Part shown: in pieces, positions 55,178 to 64,000 of the stretch
How positions within the stretch are numbered: position 1 is the stretch's first letter
Layout: every line of letters begins with the position of its first letter
NCBI GenBank assembly: GCA_001606155.1
Contig: LODT01000011.1
Coordinates: 637,018 to 701,017, forward strand
Reading direction: 5' to 3'
DNA length: 64,000 nt
Source of the DNA: Tieghemostelium lacteum
Lineage: Eukaryota; Evosea; Eumycetozoa; Dictyosteliales; Raperosteliaceae
Translations under genes and position numbers: made by a program
Notes under the pieces: generated by a model
What the model saw: only the letters and a program-made list of their open reading frames with translations
Databases searched by the model: none
Told to the model about the DNA's origin: nothing

Positions 55178-56410
55178 TTATTTAATTTTATTTACAAGAG
55201 TAAAACATTTAATTTTTAAAACATCACATAGGGTATTAATGACAACAGATACAAAATGAAAATAAGAGATTACAACCAAAAGGAAATATAAAATTACAAA
55301 AATATTTTCAGAGAGATAATGTGGGAATAAGAATGATCTTAGAGGTTGATAACTAAAGATTAATGGTGCTAGTAATACTTGAAAATTTTCTAGAGATGAT
55401 TGACATATTCTACTTAGAATGAGACGACATGTAATGAAAGAGAATAGGAATCCAAAGAGTGTTAAGAAAGGATGTGGAATTTGTTCAAGAAGATTTGGTG
55501 ATTCTAAAGACCAATGTAAAATGGAATAGAATAGAATACAAACTGGTAAGACTTGATTGATACATAACCACAGTGGTTTATTACCACTTTTGATAACTCC
55601 ATGAATATTAGCAATGATTGCTAAAGTACCTGAGAGGACCATAATGGCAACAACCCATTGATTTAATTGCAATTCATAACCCAGAATGGAGAGTTTAGTT
55701 AACCAAAATGAAGGTCCATAGATTGCAGTTAAAAGATGGCCTATAATCATTGAATATTGTGATTCAGTTGGACCTGCATAACCTAAACTCATAATATCAG
55801 TATGATATTGTTCCCATTGTGCAAAATAGAATGCAAACATGATTGCAAACAATGCAAATACAGTGATATTATTAATACCCATTTGTAAACTACTGAGAAA
55901 AGTTTGAACTACAAAATATGTAGTTAAACTATCACAACCATGATCAAATAATTCACCTAAACCTGAACTTGAATTGGTTCTTCTAGCTTGTTTACCATCT
56001 AATGCATCAAATAACTGATATAACCATACACATATTGCTTGTACTACAAATAACCAACTAGGTATAATTTCACCTTTATCTGCAATCATATTTGGTAAAT
56101 AATATAAATTCAATACATAACCCAATATAATAAAAAAGAACCCAACTAATGTTACTAAATTTGGTCTATAATCAAGAAATGTTAAAATTCTCGCTCTCTA
56201 GAATACAAAGTCAAACAGATTATTTTCAATTTAATTTAATACTTACGCCATATTTAAAGGTAACCAATTTACAGCTTTTCTCCAAAATGGTTGTAATATA
56301 TAATTTGCAATAAATGAATTATCACATCCTATATATTTATATTTTAAAATATTATGTTTTGCTTCTTCAGATACATAATTTGGAAATATAAATTTAAATA
56401 TTGATTTCAT
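55178..56410 (-). CDS. Choline/ethanolamine phosphotransferase (CDP-alcohol type, two exons)
   Basis: Final step of the Kennedy pathway: transfers phosphocholine or phosphoethanolamine from CDP to diacylglycerol in the ER or Golgi. Exon 1 is 56410-56247 (donor GTAAGT) and exon 2 is 56165-55178, total 383 aa. Splicing at the second TATAG gives WLPLNMAPNLVTLVGF, the usual entry sequence. The CDP-alcohol motif is DGKQARRTNSSSGLGELFDH followed by GCD, with DG, AR, G, D and D all in place. About eight membrane segments follow. The length matches CEPT/EPT (about 390-415). Choline versus ethanolamine cannot be decided. Confidence 0.93.
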
Positions 56411-56631
56411 TTTGAAATTCTAGAAAAATGAGTGTTTGTTGTAATAAAAAAGTGATAAAAAAAAATTGTGATATTTTTATATAAATTAATTTTTGGATTT
56501 TATTATTTTTAAATTCATTGAATCAATTGTGTAATGAAAAAAATTGAAACTTTAAGTTTTTTTTTAAAATAGTTTACAAAAATGGAATAGTATGATTTAT
56601 TTGTGTTTTGAGTTATCGGTGGCGGAATGAT

Positions 56632-58281
56632 TTAAATATCATCATCAGATCTATTTAAATCAATTGATTTTGGATCAGATTTTGAACCAGAAATTTTCTT
56701 TTTGATTGAATTTAAAAATAAAGATATAGATTTTGTTTTTGAACTACAATGTTTAGTAATGTAAGATTTAACAGCGGAATTTTTGTGTTCCTTTGCCAAT
56801 TCTATAGCCTTGTGCATTTCGTGCATTTCTTGAGATTGATTTTGACTAAAGAGTTTACAATGTTTCATTAGGAATTTAATGACATCCAAATCAGAACAAA
56901 TGATTGCATTATAGAGTGAATTGATTGTGAATTTCAGGTCTCTACCGTAGAGGAATCTGACAATTTCCAAGTTACCAGCTTGTTGACAACAGTTTACAGT
57001 AATGATACTTTCATCCCTTTTCAGATAGACTAGATACTTGTCAATTAGAATTTTGGTAATTTCCAAACTCTTGTTTGCTTTGAAAAAGTCTAACAAGGTT
57101 TTATAGGAGAAGGCAAAATATTTGGTATCGTACAATAGACGTTCTTTTAGTAGTGTAGGATGATTGTTATTTACAATTCCACTAAATGTCGTCTGATGGT
57201 ATTTAACTGATCTTATACCCAATTCCTTATAGATTACTGGTACATATTGAAATATTAAATTGGATAATTTATGATTTCTAAATACCTTATAGAAATTATC
57301 TTCATATTTTTCTTGATTTATATTGGAACTATTTGGTATCATTTCCATAATACCGTGTACAATTTTTAAACTACCAGAACTTATAGATTGTGTTAATGGA
57401 TTAGGTTGATGTAAATTTAATGAAGATTTTGTTTTTTTTGTTGTTATTGATGAAGATGATGATAAAGAAGAAGATGAAGAAGATGGTAAATTGGTATTAC
57501 TATGATAATCAAATACCTCGTCAGGTAACAATGATTCCAAAATTGCAAAAAATGTAGATTTAAATGTAATATTTTCATCTTCTTGAATCATTGAACTTGA
57601 TAGATTCAATTTGTTATTTGGATAATTATAAGTGGATTCAAAAATTTCAAAACCATTATTGGAAGCGTACTCTTTAATCTCTGAAAAATCTACATTATGT
57701 TCAGCTGGATTTGATATTAATTTAATCTTTAGTGTATTGGAAAATCTATTAATTTCTTGTACTAAATACTGTATATCTTGAAGTGAACCTTTTACACCTT
57801 TACTTGGATCAAAAACTATAAATGCTAATATTGCATTTTTGTAAACTTGTCCTTTTTTCCATCTTTCATCATTATGATCATTCTAAATATTAATTATATA
57901 AATATTTTGAAAAATTTTTAAAATTAAACTGTTGAGGAAAATTACATACAATTCTAACTTTAATTTCTGATTGATTCCAAATTTTTACATCAATATTATA
58001 CTATAAAAAAAAAAAAGTTTTTGTATTAAAAATATGAATTATTTACCGATAGTGAACTTTTAATATTTACAAATGTAGATGATAAATAATCTTCGATTTT
58101 TGGATTTTTATTTCTCTAATTACAAAAAAAAAAAAAAAACAGAATATTAATATGATTGGCCTTTAATTTATGATGATAAAAATATCAACAAAAAAATTTT
58201 TTTGTGAAGTAATATTACCATTAATTTTCTAATCAATGCAGATTTGGAATCATCGCCTAGTACTATAATTTCAATTTTCAT
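56632..58281 (-). CDS. Pseudo-GTPase plus ankyrin-like protein (four exons)
   Basis: Minus-strand exons are 58281-58219, 58115-58047, 58000-57950 and 57882-56632; introns are 67 to 103 bp and GT-AG, and phases are all zero. The product is 477 aa. The first 165 residues follow a Ras/Rab fold: MKIEIIVLGDDSKSALIRKL in place of the GxxxxGK[ST] P-loop, DVKIWNQSE in place of WDTAGQ, an NAILAFIVFDPSKGVKGSL strand-helix, and LISNPAEHN in place of NKxD. All nucleotide-binding motifs are degenerate, so it should not work as a GTPase. After a Ser-rich linker the C-terminal part has ankyrin-like units (ESIITVNCCQQAGNLEIVRF, SLYNAIICSDLDVIKFLMKH). Function is unknown. Confidence 0.72.
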
Positions 58282-59272
58282 TTTTTTTTAAATGTTTTAA
58301 TTGGTATTGTAAAATTTTTTTTGTTTTTTTATAAAGTAATCGGGGGAAAATATTATTTATATATTACATGTAATAAAAGAATGTAGGGAATAGTAAAATA
58401 TTAAAAGAAAATGAGATAAAAAAAATTTAAAATAAAAGCTGTTAAAAAAAAATTTTTGAATTCAAACAATTTAAAAAAAAAAAATTCTATAAAAGAATTC
58501 ATTGTGATATTTTGTGATTTGATTTGCGGTTCAAAGTCTGATAAATGTGGGATTTGTAACTGATGGCAAAGATCAAACAACTATATGTGATCACTTATTG
58601 TGATAAATTTAAAAAACTATTTTTTAATATTTAGATTCAATTAATTGTAAAAAATCTCAATCTAACTAACTATTTCAAGTCAATTAGTGTTCATGACTAT
58701 TAATTAACCAATCACTTTTAAAATAAATTGCAAAAATGACAATTCATAGAATTTCAAGGTCCTTAAATTTTAATTGAATTTGAAATTTTTTTTAAATTCA
58801 TTGATTTCGATTAGTTTTTATTAAAATTTTGGATCAACTAAAAAAAAACCGAAAACAATTTAAGTGTATTTCAACACCATATGAGTCCATTGTTTAACCA
58901 ATATTGCTAATATTATATAATGAATTCATCAACTTGAAAAAAATAAGTTTAACTGCAATTGTGAACTTATTACGGTTTTAAATTTTCCTAAAATTTTAAT
59001 TGATGAAATATCATATATATGAATTTCTTTTAAAATTTAGCTAAATTTTAGGGACTTTACAATTTTTCATTGTTTTTTACAATTCAAACAATACAATTCA
59101 AAGATTTTAAAATATTAGAAAAAAAAGATTTCAATTAATTGAACTAATTAAGTTAAAATATTACCTCCTACCAGCATAAAATCTTTATCAAAATTTTTTT
59201 TTTATAATTTTTTGTTGATTATCATGTCGATTCATTACTTTAAATAGAAAACTTAAGTTTAAATGTTTTTTT
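58282..59272. other. Long intergenic region, nothing recognised
   Basis: About 990 bp between two minus-strand genes. It is extremely A+T rich, with homopolymer runs near 58470-58485 and 59198-59206. No long ORF, tRNA or tandem repeat was found. Confidence 0.55.
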
Positions 59273-60730
59273 TTATTCTTGTGGATTAGGTACAATTAAA
59301 TCTTGAATATCATTATCTTGTTGAAGAATTTCAACATTATCTTCAATTTCGGAAAGTTTAGGAATTTGAGAATCAGATAATTGAGAATCAGATAGGTCAT
59401 CTCTAGAGATATCCATTTGAATTTTACCCTTTTCAGGTGGTAATAATATCCATAATAGAATAATACAAACCAAACCAATACCACCAAATACCCAAAACAT
59501 TGTTGATCTACCAAGATATTTAACAGCTGAAAGAAATAAAAAACTTAATAACAAATTGAATAACCATTGTAGAGCATTGATGATGGGTGCACCAATATTT
59601 TTTACATCATCATCTAAAATTTCATTAATTACAAACCAAAATAGAGTACCAATAGAGAATTCAAAAGCAGCAATAAATAGAAATAGTGCAATAATACTTA
59701 ACCAACCTTGAACTTTACCAGATAATGCTACAAAGAATATAGCAATTAGAAAATTACAAATTGTCATTACAATGGATCCTGTAAATAATAGTATTCTACG
59801 ACCAACAACATCAACAGTATACATTGCACCAAGAGTAGTTAAAACATTCCAAAATTGTAAAATACAACTACAAGTTATAGGACCATAAGTACCTGTAAAT
59901 CCTGCAAATTCAAAAATTACAGAACTAAAATAGATGAATGCATTTATACCAGTTAGTTGAGAAAATACAGCTAAAACCACACCTGTGAACATTGGTTTTC
60001 TATTCTTTTTCATTCTTAATAATTCTAAACCTTTTGGTTTTTTAAATATTCTTCTTTTCTTTATCATATTATTATTATTATTAATATCCTCATCATTATT
60101 ATTTGCATTTACTGTTAAAACTTTGGTTTGTTTTTTCAAAACTTGTTGTTGTAAAAATATTGGTGATTCTTTAACAATTAAAGCAAAAGGTAACATTATA
60201 ATACCAGGAGCAGCACCAGCACCAAACATCCATCTCCAATTATGATCAGCTTTCAATAAAATTACACCCATCACATTTCCCATTAATAAACCAATTGTAA
60301 TAAATACCTGAAAAACACTACCATATTTACCTCTTTTTTCAATTGGTATAACCTCAGCAACCATTAATGGACATACACTTGAAGATGCACCAACACCTAA
60401 ACCAAGAATAATTCTAACACAGCATACCACAGCAATTGGTGGTATTGCAGCAATACCAATACCACCAACAATAGTAGTTATAGCAGTTAAAATTAAAATT
60501 GGTTTTCTACCCCAAATATTTGCCAAAAGACCACCACTAACTGAACCAATTAAAGCACCTAATAATACACTACAAACTACTAAACCTTGTTGTACTGTAT
60601 TCATATCATATTCTTTTGCAATATGCGGCAGTGCACCAGTTATTACACCAGTATTATATCCAAATATAAATCCACCTAATGCACTTAATATTACAACTAT
60701 CTCTTTACTTTTACCAAATTTATTAAACAT
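59273..60730 (-). CDS. MFS sugar transporter (GLUT/SP family)
   Basis: A 485-aa single-exon protein with 12 membrane segments. Sugar-porter signatures are present: FIFGYNTGVITGALPHI (helix 1), WGRKPILIL, RIILGLGVGASSSVCPLMVA with EVIPIEKRGKYG, PESPIF-like KESPIFLQQ, QLTGINAFIYFSSVIF (helix 7), VDVVGRRIL, and PPEKGK at the end of helix 12. Two blocks depart slightly from consensus, WFVINEILDD in helix 10 and the loop after helix 6, which has an Asn-rich insert. Facilitative or proton-coupled hexose uptake is inferred. The substrate is not known. The C-terminus is Asp/Ser-rich. Confidence 0.9.
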   Translation of the reverse strand: MFNKFGKSKEIVVILSALGGFIFGYNTGVITGALPHIAKEYDMNTVQQGLVVCSVLLGALIGSVSGGLLANIWGRKPILILTAITTIVGGIGIAAIPPIAVVCCVRIILGLGVGASSSVCPLMVAEVIPIEKRGKYGSVFQVFITIGLLMGNVMGVILLKADHNWRWMFGAGAAPGIIMLPFALIVKESPIFLQQQVLKKQTKVLTVNANNNDEDINNNNNMIKKRRIFKKPKGLELLRMKKNRKPMFTGVVLAVFSQLTGINAFIYFSSVIFEFAGFTGTYGPITCSCILQFWNVLTTLGAMYTVDVVGRRILLFTGSIVMTICNFLIAIFFVALSGKVQGWLSIIALFLFIAAFEFSIGTLFWFVINEILDDDVKNIGAPIINALQWLFNLLLSFLFLSAVKYLGRSTMFWVFGGIGLVCIILLWILLPPEKGKIQMDISRDDLSDSQLSDSQIPKLSEIEDNVEILQQDNDIQDLIVPNPQE

Positions 60731-61208
60731 CCTCTCTCCTTTATTTATAAATTTTTAAAAATTATTTGAATATAAATTTAAAATAGAAATTTGAAATTTC
60801 CATTTTTCTTGATTTAGATAAAAAACCCACATTTTTATAAAAAATAAAAATAATTTTAATATCATTTAAGATTAAATAGAATTATTTAAAATTATTATAT
60901 TAAATATTATTTTGATTCTTTAGAAAAATTTTGATTGGGTAAATAGTGAATTTAAATATCCAGAGGTTTAAATAATAATTTATATATATTATTTTTACAA
61001 ATGAAATTTTATAATTTTGTCTTTTATAATAAATTTTTAAATTCAATTTACTATATAGATATAATGTTTCTACTTTATTAAATATTAATATCTTTTTAAA
61101 TTAATAAAAAATATTATTATATTGTTGAAATATCTTTTTTTTTTTGTTTATTTTTTTTTGTAAAATTTGAAATTCATATATTCAATCACTGTAAATAGAA
61201 AAGGGAAA
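60731..61208. other. Divergent promoter region
   Basis: About 480 bp between the sugar transporter (minus) and the phosphoglycerate mutase (plus). It is over 85% A+T by eye, with T runs at 61134-61160. No ORF was seen. Confidence 0.5.
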
Positions 61209-62594
61209 ATGAAAGAAATTAAAAATAAAATGATATTTATAATGATTGACGGATTAGCAGATGTATCATTACCAAAATATTCAAGAAAAACACCATTGGA
61301 GATTGCAAAAATACCAATAATGGATGCAATGGCAGCAACAGGAATTAATGGATCAATGGATCCAGTAGAACCAGGATTAGCATGTGGTAGTGATACAGCA
61401 CATCTTTCAATATTTGGATATGATCCAAGGATATATTATCGTGGTAGAGGTGCATTTGAATCTATGGGTGCAGGATTAGATATGAAACCAGGTGATATTG
61501 CATTCAAATCCAATTTTGCAACTTTGAATACTGATAGTGGAATTGTAATTAGTAGAAGAGCTGATAGAAATTTTGAAGAACTTGGTCCTATACTTTGTGA
61601 TTATTTAACTGGTATCAAATTACCCTCCTTTCCCCAATATCAAATCGATGTTAAATATGCAACTGAACATCGTTGTGGTATTAGAGTTAGAGGTCCAAAT
61701 CTTACAGATTCTATTAGTGGTACTGATCCTCTAACTGATAATTTACCATTATTAAAATCTAAACCTTTAAATGATGATTTTAATTCCATAAATACAGCTG
61801 CAGTTGTAAATGAACTTTCAGTTGAAATTCAAAAAGCATTAGAAAATCATCCAGTTAATATAGATAGAAGAAAGAAATTATTGTCACCCGCCAATGTAGT
61901 TTTATTACGTGGTTGTGGTGTTATAGTTGAAGCACCAACTTTTTTTGAAAAATATGCTTTACGTGCATTTATGATTGCACCAACCTGTATTATTGCTGGT
62001 CTTGGTATGTCTATTGATATTAAAGTGGTAGAGGCACCTGGTGCAACTGGTGACTATCATACCAATTTTCATTCAAAAGCCACTACACTTTTGGAAAATA
62101 TTCAAAAGGATGATTTTGATTTTGGTTTCTTACATGTTAAAGCGGTTGATGATGCTGGTCATGATAAAAATGATCAATTAAAAATTGATTTTCTTGAAAA
62201 AATTGATCAAATGTTAGATTTTATAATTAATCAATTATCAAATTTATCAAAGTTAAATGTAATTATTAATAATTATAAATCCAATTTTTATAAGTTTAAA
62301 CTAATTTTTTATATTTTTTAGATTTCAATATGTTTAACAGGTGATCATTCAACACCAGTTATGACAGGTGATCATAGTTGTGAACCTGTACCATTTACAA
62401 TTTCTAAACCAAAATTGATTTCAAAATATCTTTTAAATAATAATAATATTGACAGTTTAAGAAACGACTTTTCATTAATTGATAATGTAACAAGTTTCTC
62501 TGAAATTAATTGTTCTAAAGGTTCATTAGGCAGATTTAATGGTGGTCAAGTAATGAATATAATCCAACAATATATGAATAAACAATATTGTTAA
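61209..62594 (+). CDS. apgM: Archaeal-type 2,3-bisphosphoglycerate-independent phosphoglycerate mutase (two exons)
   Basis: Interconverts 3- and 2-phosphoglycerate. Exon 1 (61209-62258, from the first ATG rather than the upstream TTG at 61167) and exon 2 (62322-62594) encode 440 aa. The donor is GTAATT and the branch-like region is CTAAT. Motifs are MIFIMIDGLAD (metal Asp), GLACGSDTAHLSIFGYDP, RGRGAFESMGAG, FATLNTDSGIVISRRADR, IIAGLGMSIDIKVVEAPGAT, HVKAVDDAGHDKN and CLTGDHSTPV. This is the aPGM type of the alkaline-phosphatase superfamily, with metal-binding residues intact. It differs from the cofactor-dependent enzyme of animals. Confidence 0.92.
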
Positions 62595-62837
62595 ATTTAT
62601 TATCGATCCTAAAAAAATGAATGCATTCTTGGTTAAAAATAGACAAGGGTCAAAAATAATAAGTTTGAAAAGTGATTAATTATTTTATTTTGTTTTTATA
62701 ATGCTAGATATTTAAAATATAGAATAATCTAAGAATATAGAATATTCTAGAATCATATGATTTAATGGGATGCTATACTATTGTAGATACAACTTTCTTA
62801 ACTATAATTTAAGATATAAAAATGAACTAACAGATAT

Positions 62838-63244
62838 GTAAGAGATACAGTATTAATAGTTACGCTAAAAGGTCTTAAGATGATAGTCATCCATTCCTGA
62901 CTACCCTTTATGTATACTTTATACTAATCTATATTGTACTCTTGTAACTTGGTAAGGAACATTTGTAAGAGATACAGTATTAACAGTTACGCTAAAAGGT
63001 CTTAAGATGATAGTCATCCATTCCTGACTACCTTTTATGTATACTTTATACTAATCTATACTGTACTCTTGTGTAACTTGGTAAGGAGCATTCTTACACA
63101 TTCTTACATTATGTAAAGTACTAAGTATTAACAGTTACGCTAAAAGGTCTTAAGATGATAGTCATCCATTCCTGACTACCTTTTATGTATACTTTATACT
63201 AATCTATATTGTACTCTTGTAACTTGGTAAGGAGCATTCTTACA
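62838..63244 (+). repeat. Three tandem copies of a ~127-148 bp repeat
   Basis: Units lie at 62838-62964, 62965-63112 and 63113-63244. A core of about 100 bp is nearly identical in all three; it starts at TAACAGTTACGCTAAAAG, continues TCATCCATTCCTGACTACC, and ends CTTGTAACTTGGTAAGGA. Unit 2 carries extra short ATTCTTACA repeats. The core is less A+T rich than flanks. The last unit is followed by an A run (63248-63256) and ends 55 bp before tRNA-Leu. Flanking DNA has no matching long ORF. This could be an element remnant, a satellite or a repeated regulatory or RNA unit. Confidence 0.9.
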
Positions 63245-63299
63245 ATTAAAAAAAAATTTTGGCTAAATAGGTTAACCAAATTGTTGGACTTCATCCTTA

Positions 63300-63380
63300 G
63301 CGTCGATAGTGAAGCGGTCAAACACGTGGCACTCAAGTTGCTATCCTTCGGGTTCGGGGGTTCGAATCCCCCTTGGCGCA
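63300..63380 (+). tRNA. tRNA-Leu (CAA)
   Basis: An 81-nt tRNA without intron. The acceptor stem GCGTCGA (63300-63306) pairs with TTGGCGC (63373-63379), with discriminator A at 63380. The D arm GTG...CAC follows. The anticodon stem TGGCA/TGCTA encloses loop CTCAAGT, giving anticodon CAA for Leu codon TTG. A long variable arm (type II) and T arm GGGGG-TTCGAAT-CCCCC follow. The internal B box GGTTCGAATCC is intact. A T run follows at 63384-63392 as a pol III terminator. Confidence 0.95.
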
Positions 63381-63696
63381 GATATTTTTTTTTTCCCTCC
63401 CCTGAACCCTCTGAATTTTTGGTGTTTTGCTCCTGGAATGCCCAGTTATGTATTTATATGGTAAAAATACGAAATACAAAAATTTGGTTTATTCTGTCGT
63501 AAAAATCAAAAATATCCAAAAAATCTTTTTTGTAACCTTTGGAGTGAATCTATTTTTTTTTAAATAAGCCACCAAACTAAATTTCTTTGCTCCACTGTGG
63601 CTCTCAAACACAAATATAATTAATTTGAAATCACCTATATATTTTTTATTTAATATTTTTAATATAAATTTTTTTGTATCATATTATATTTTCTTA
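63381..63696. other. Intergenic, downstream of tRNA
   Basis: About 315 bp. It begins with a T run that can terminate the tRNA transcript, then C/T-rich sequence to 63440 and A+T-rich DNA. No other gene was recognised. It is the promoter of the following small gene. Confidence 0.5.
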
Positions 63697-63930
63697 ATGA
63701 ATAGTAGTTATAATGAGAGTTTGGTAAATTCACAGCAAGTGAATGATAGGATTACTGATGGAGATACAGCACAAGAGACGAATGAATTTGAAGAAATTGA
63801 AGCTGGGTTACTTTTGTCCAGTCTCTCACAAATAGCTGATATTAGAGAATCTATAGTGGTGAATGAGCTGATAAACAGAGAGGAGATTATTGACACAGAA
63901 GTTATAAGACAGGCTGAGAGTAGTATGTAG
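63697..63930 (+). CDS. Small acidic hypothetical protein
   Basis: A 77-aa frame from the ATG at 63697; the longer open frame upstream is A+T-rich non-coding sequence. The product is rich in Glu, Asp, Ser and Ile (ETNEFEEIEAGLLLSSLSQI, then ADIRESIVVNELIN). It has no signal or membrane segment and I do not recognise it. The last codons before the stop contain GTATGTAG, a possible donor, so more exons may lie outside the window, and the terminal part shown may not be the real end. Confidence 0.5.
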   Translation: MNSSYNESLVNSQQVNDRITDGDTAQETNEFEEIEAGLLLSSLSQIADIRESIVVNELINREEIIDTEVIRQAESSM

Positions 63931-64000
63931 CAATAATAATAATAATAATAATAGTAATAGTAATGATGAATTGTTAGCACCAGGCAATGTTGTATGAAGA

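Noticed and set aside
61167-61208. Upstream TTG start of the phosphoglycerate mutase
   Set aside because: Nuclear genes of this group start with ATG; the ATG at 61209 begins the conserved family sequence.
63209-63502. 97-codon open frame over the tRNA region
   Set aside because: It runs through tandem repeat unit 3 and the whole tRNA-Leu gene; the tRNA structure is unambiguous.

Overview
This is eukaryotic nuclear DNA from a social amoeba (Dictyostelia). Intergenic DNA is extremely A+T rich with long A or T runs. Coding exons are less A+T rich and carry AAT/AAC/CAA repeats that encode poly-Asn and poly-Gln. Introns are short (about 50-200 bp, GT-AG, often GTATGT or GTAAGT donors, several with a TACTAAC branch site). 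Many products match families known from Dictyostelium. The species cannot be named from the sequence alone. No bacterial operons, CRISPR arrays or intact transposons were seen.

Layout, left to right. 1-6.3 kb: the 3' part of a MAST/Greatwall/Rim15-like AGC kinase and a large unrecognised protein of about 1150 aa. 6.5-13 kb: a small Q/N/Y-rich protein, a five-exon CYRI (FAM49) Rac-binding protein, an ASH-domain protein, complex I subunit NDUFA9, and an 84-aa three-exon gene that simple ORF calling misses. 13.5-25.5 kb: a PDE12-like nuclease, a PNRC/Edc1-like decapping-enhancer candidate, a peroxiredoxin-like-2 protein, a plant-type 3-ketoacyl-CoA synthase divergent from malate synthase, and an eIF2alpha-kinase-like protein. 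25.6-32.3 kb: a RAD54B-like ATPase, a degenerate ISWI/CHD-like SNF2 protein, and a two-domain RlaP-like nucleotidyltransferase. 32.5-45.5 kb: a membrane protein, a cytochrome P450, surface or secreted proteins (a GPI-like protein, an FG-GAP propeller, an EGF-like protein, an IPT/TIG protein) and DEAD-box helicase DDX51. 45.7-57.6 kb: a cytidylate-kinase-like protein, a JmjC-fold protein lacking iron ligands, a TMEM86/YhhN protein, an ankyrin-KH protein, RNA polymerase subunit RPB6, a methyltransferase-like protein, a DHHC acyltransferase, a CDP-alcohol phosphotransferase and a pseudo-GTPase-ankyrin protein. 59-64 kb: a sugar transporter, an archaeal-type phosphoglycerate mutase, three tandem repeats, a tRNA-Leu(CAA) gene and a small acidic protein.

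The genes are mostly unrelated housekeeping or lineage-specific genes with no operon logic. Several share short divergent promoter regions: 21.7-22.0 kb (ketoacyl-CoA synthase and malate synthase, both acyl-CoA metabolism), 28.5-28.8 kb (two SNF2 proteins) and 52.2-52.6 kb (ankyrin-KH and RPB6). The most notable theme is degenerate enzyme folds: an SNF2 ATPase without motif II acid or motif VI arginine, a JmjC fold without two iron ligands, a GTPase fold without nucleotide-binding motifs, and a second RlaP domain missing an acidic residue. The other notable items are the candidate decapping enhancer and a tandem repeat array ending 55 bp before the tRNA gene. Exon boundaries below were worked out by hand from splice consensus and reading phase; coordinates given are of the coding span.
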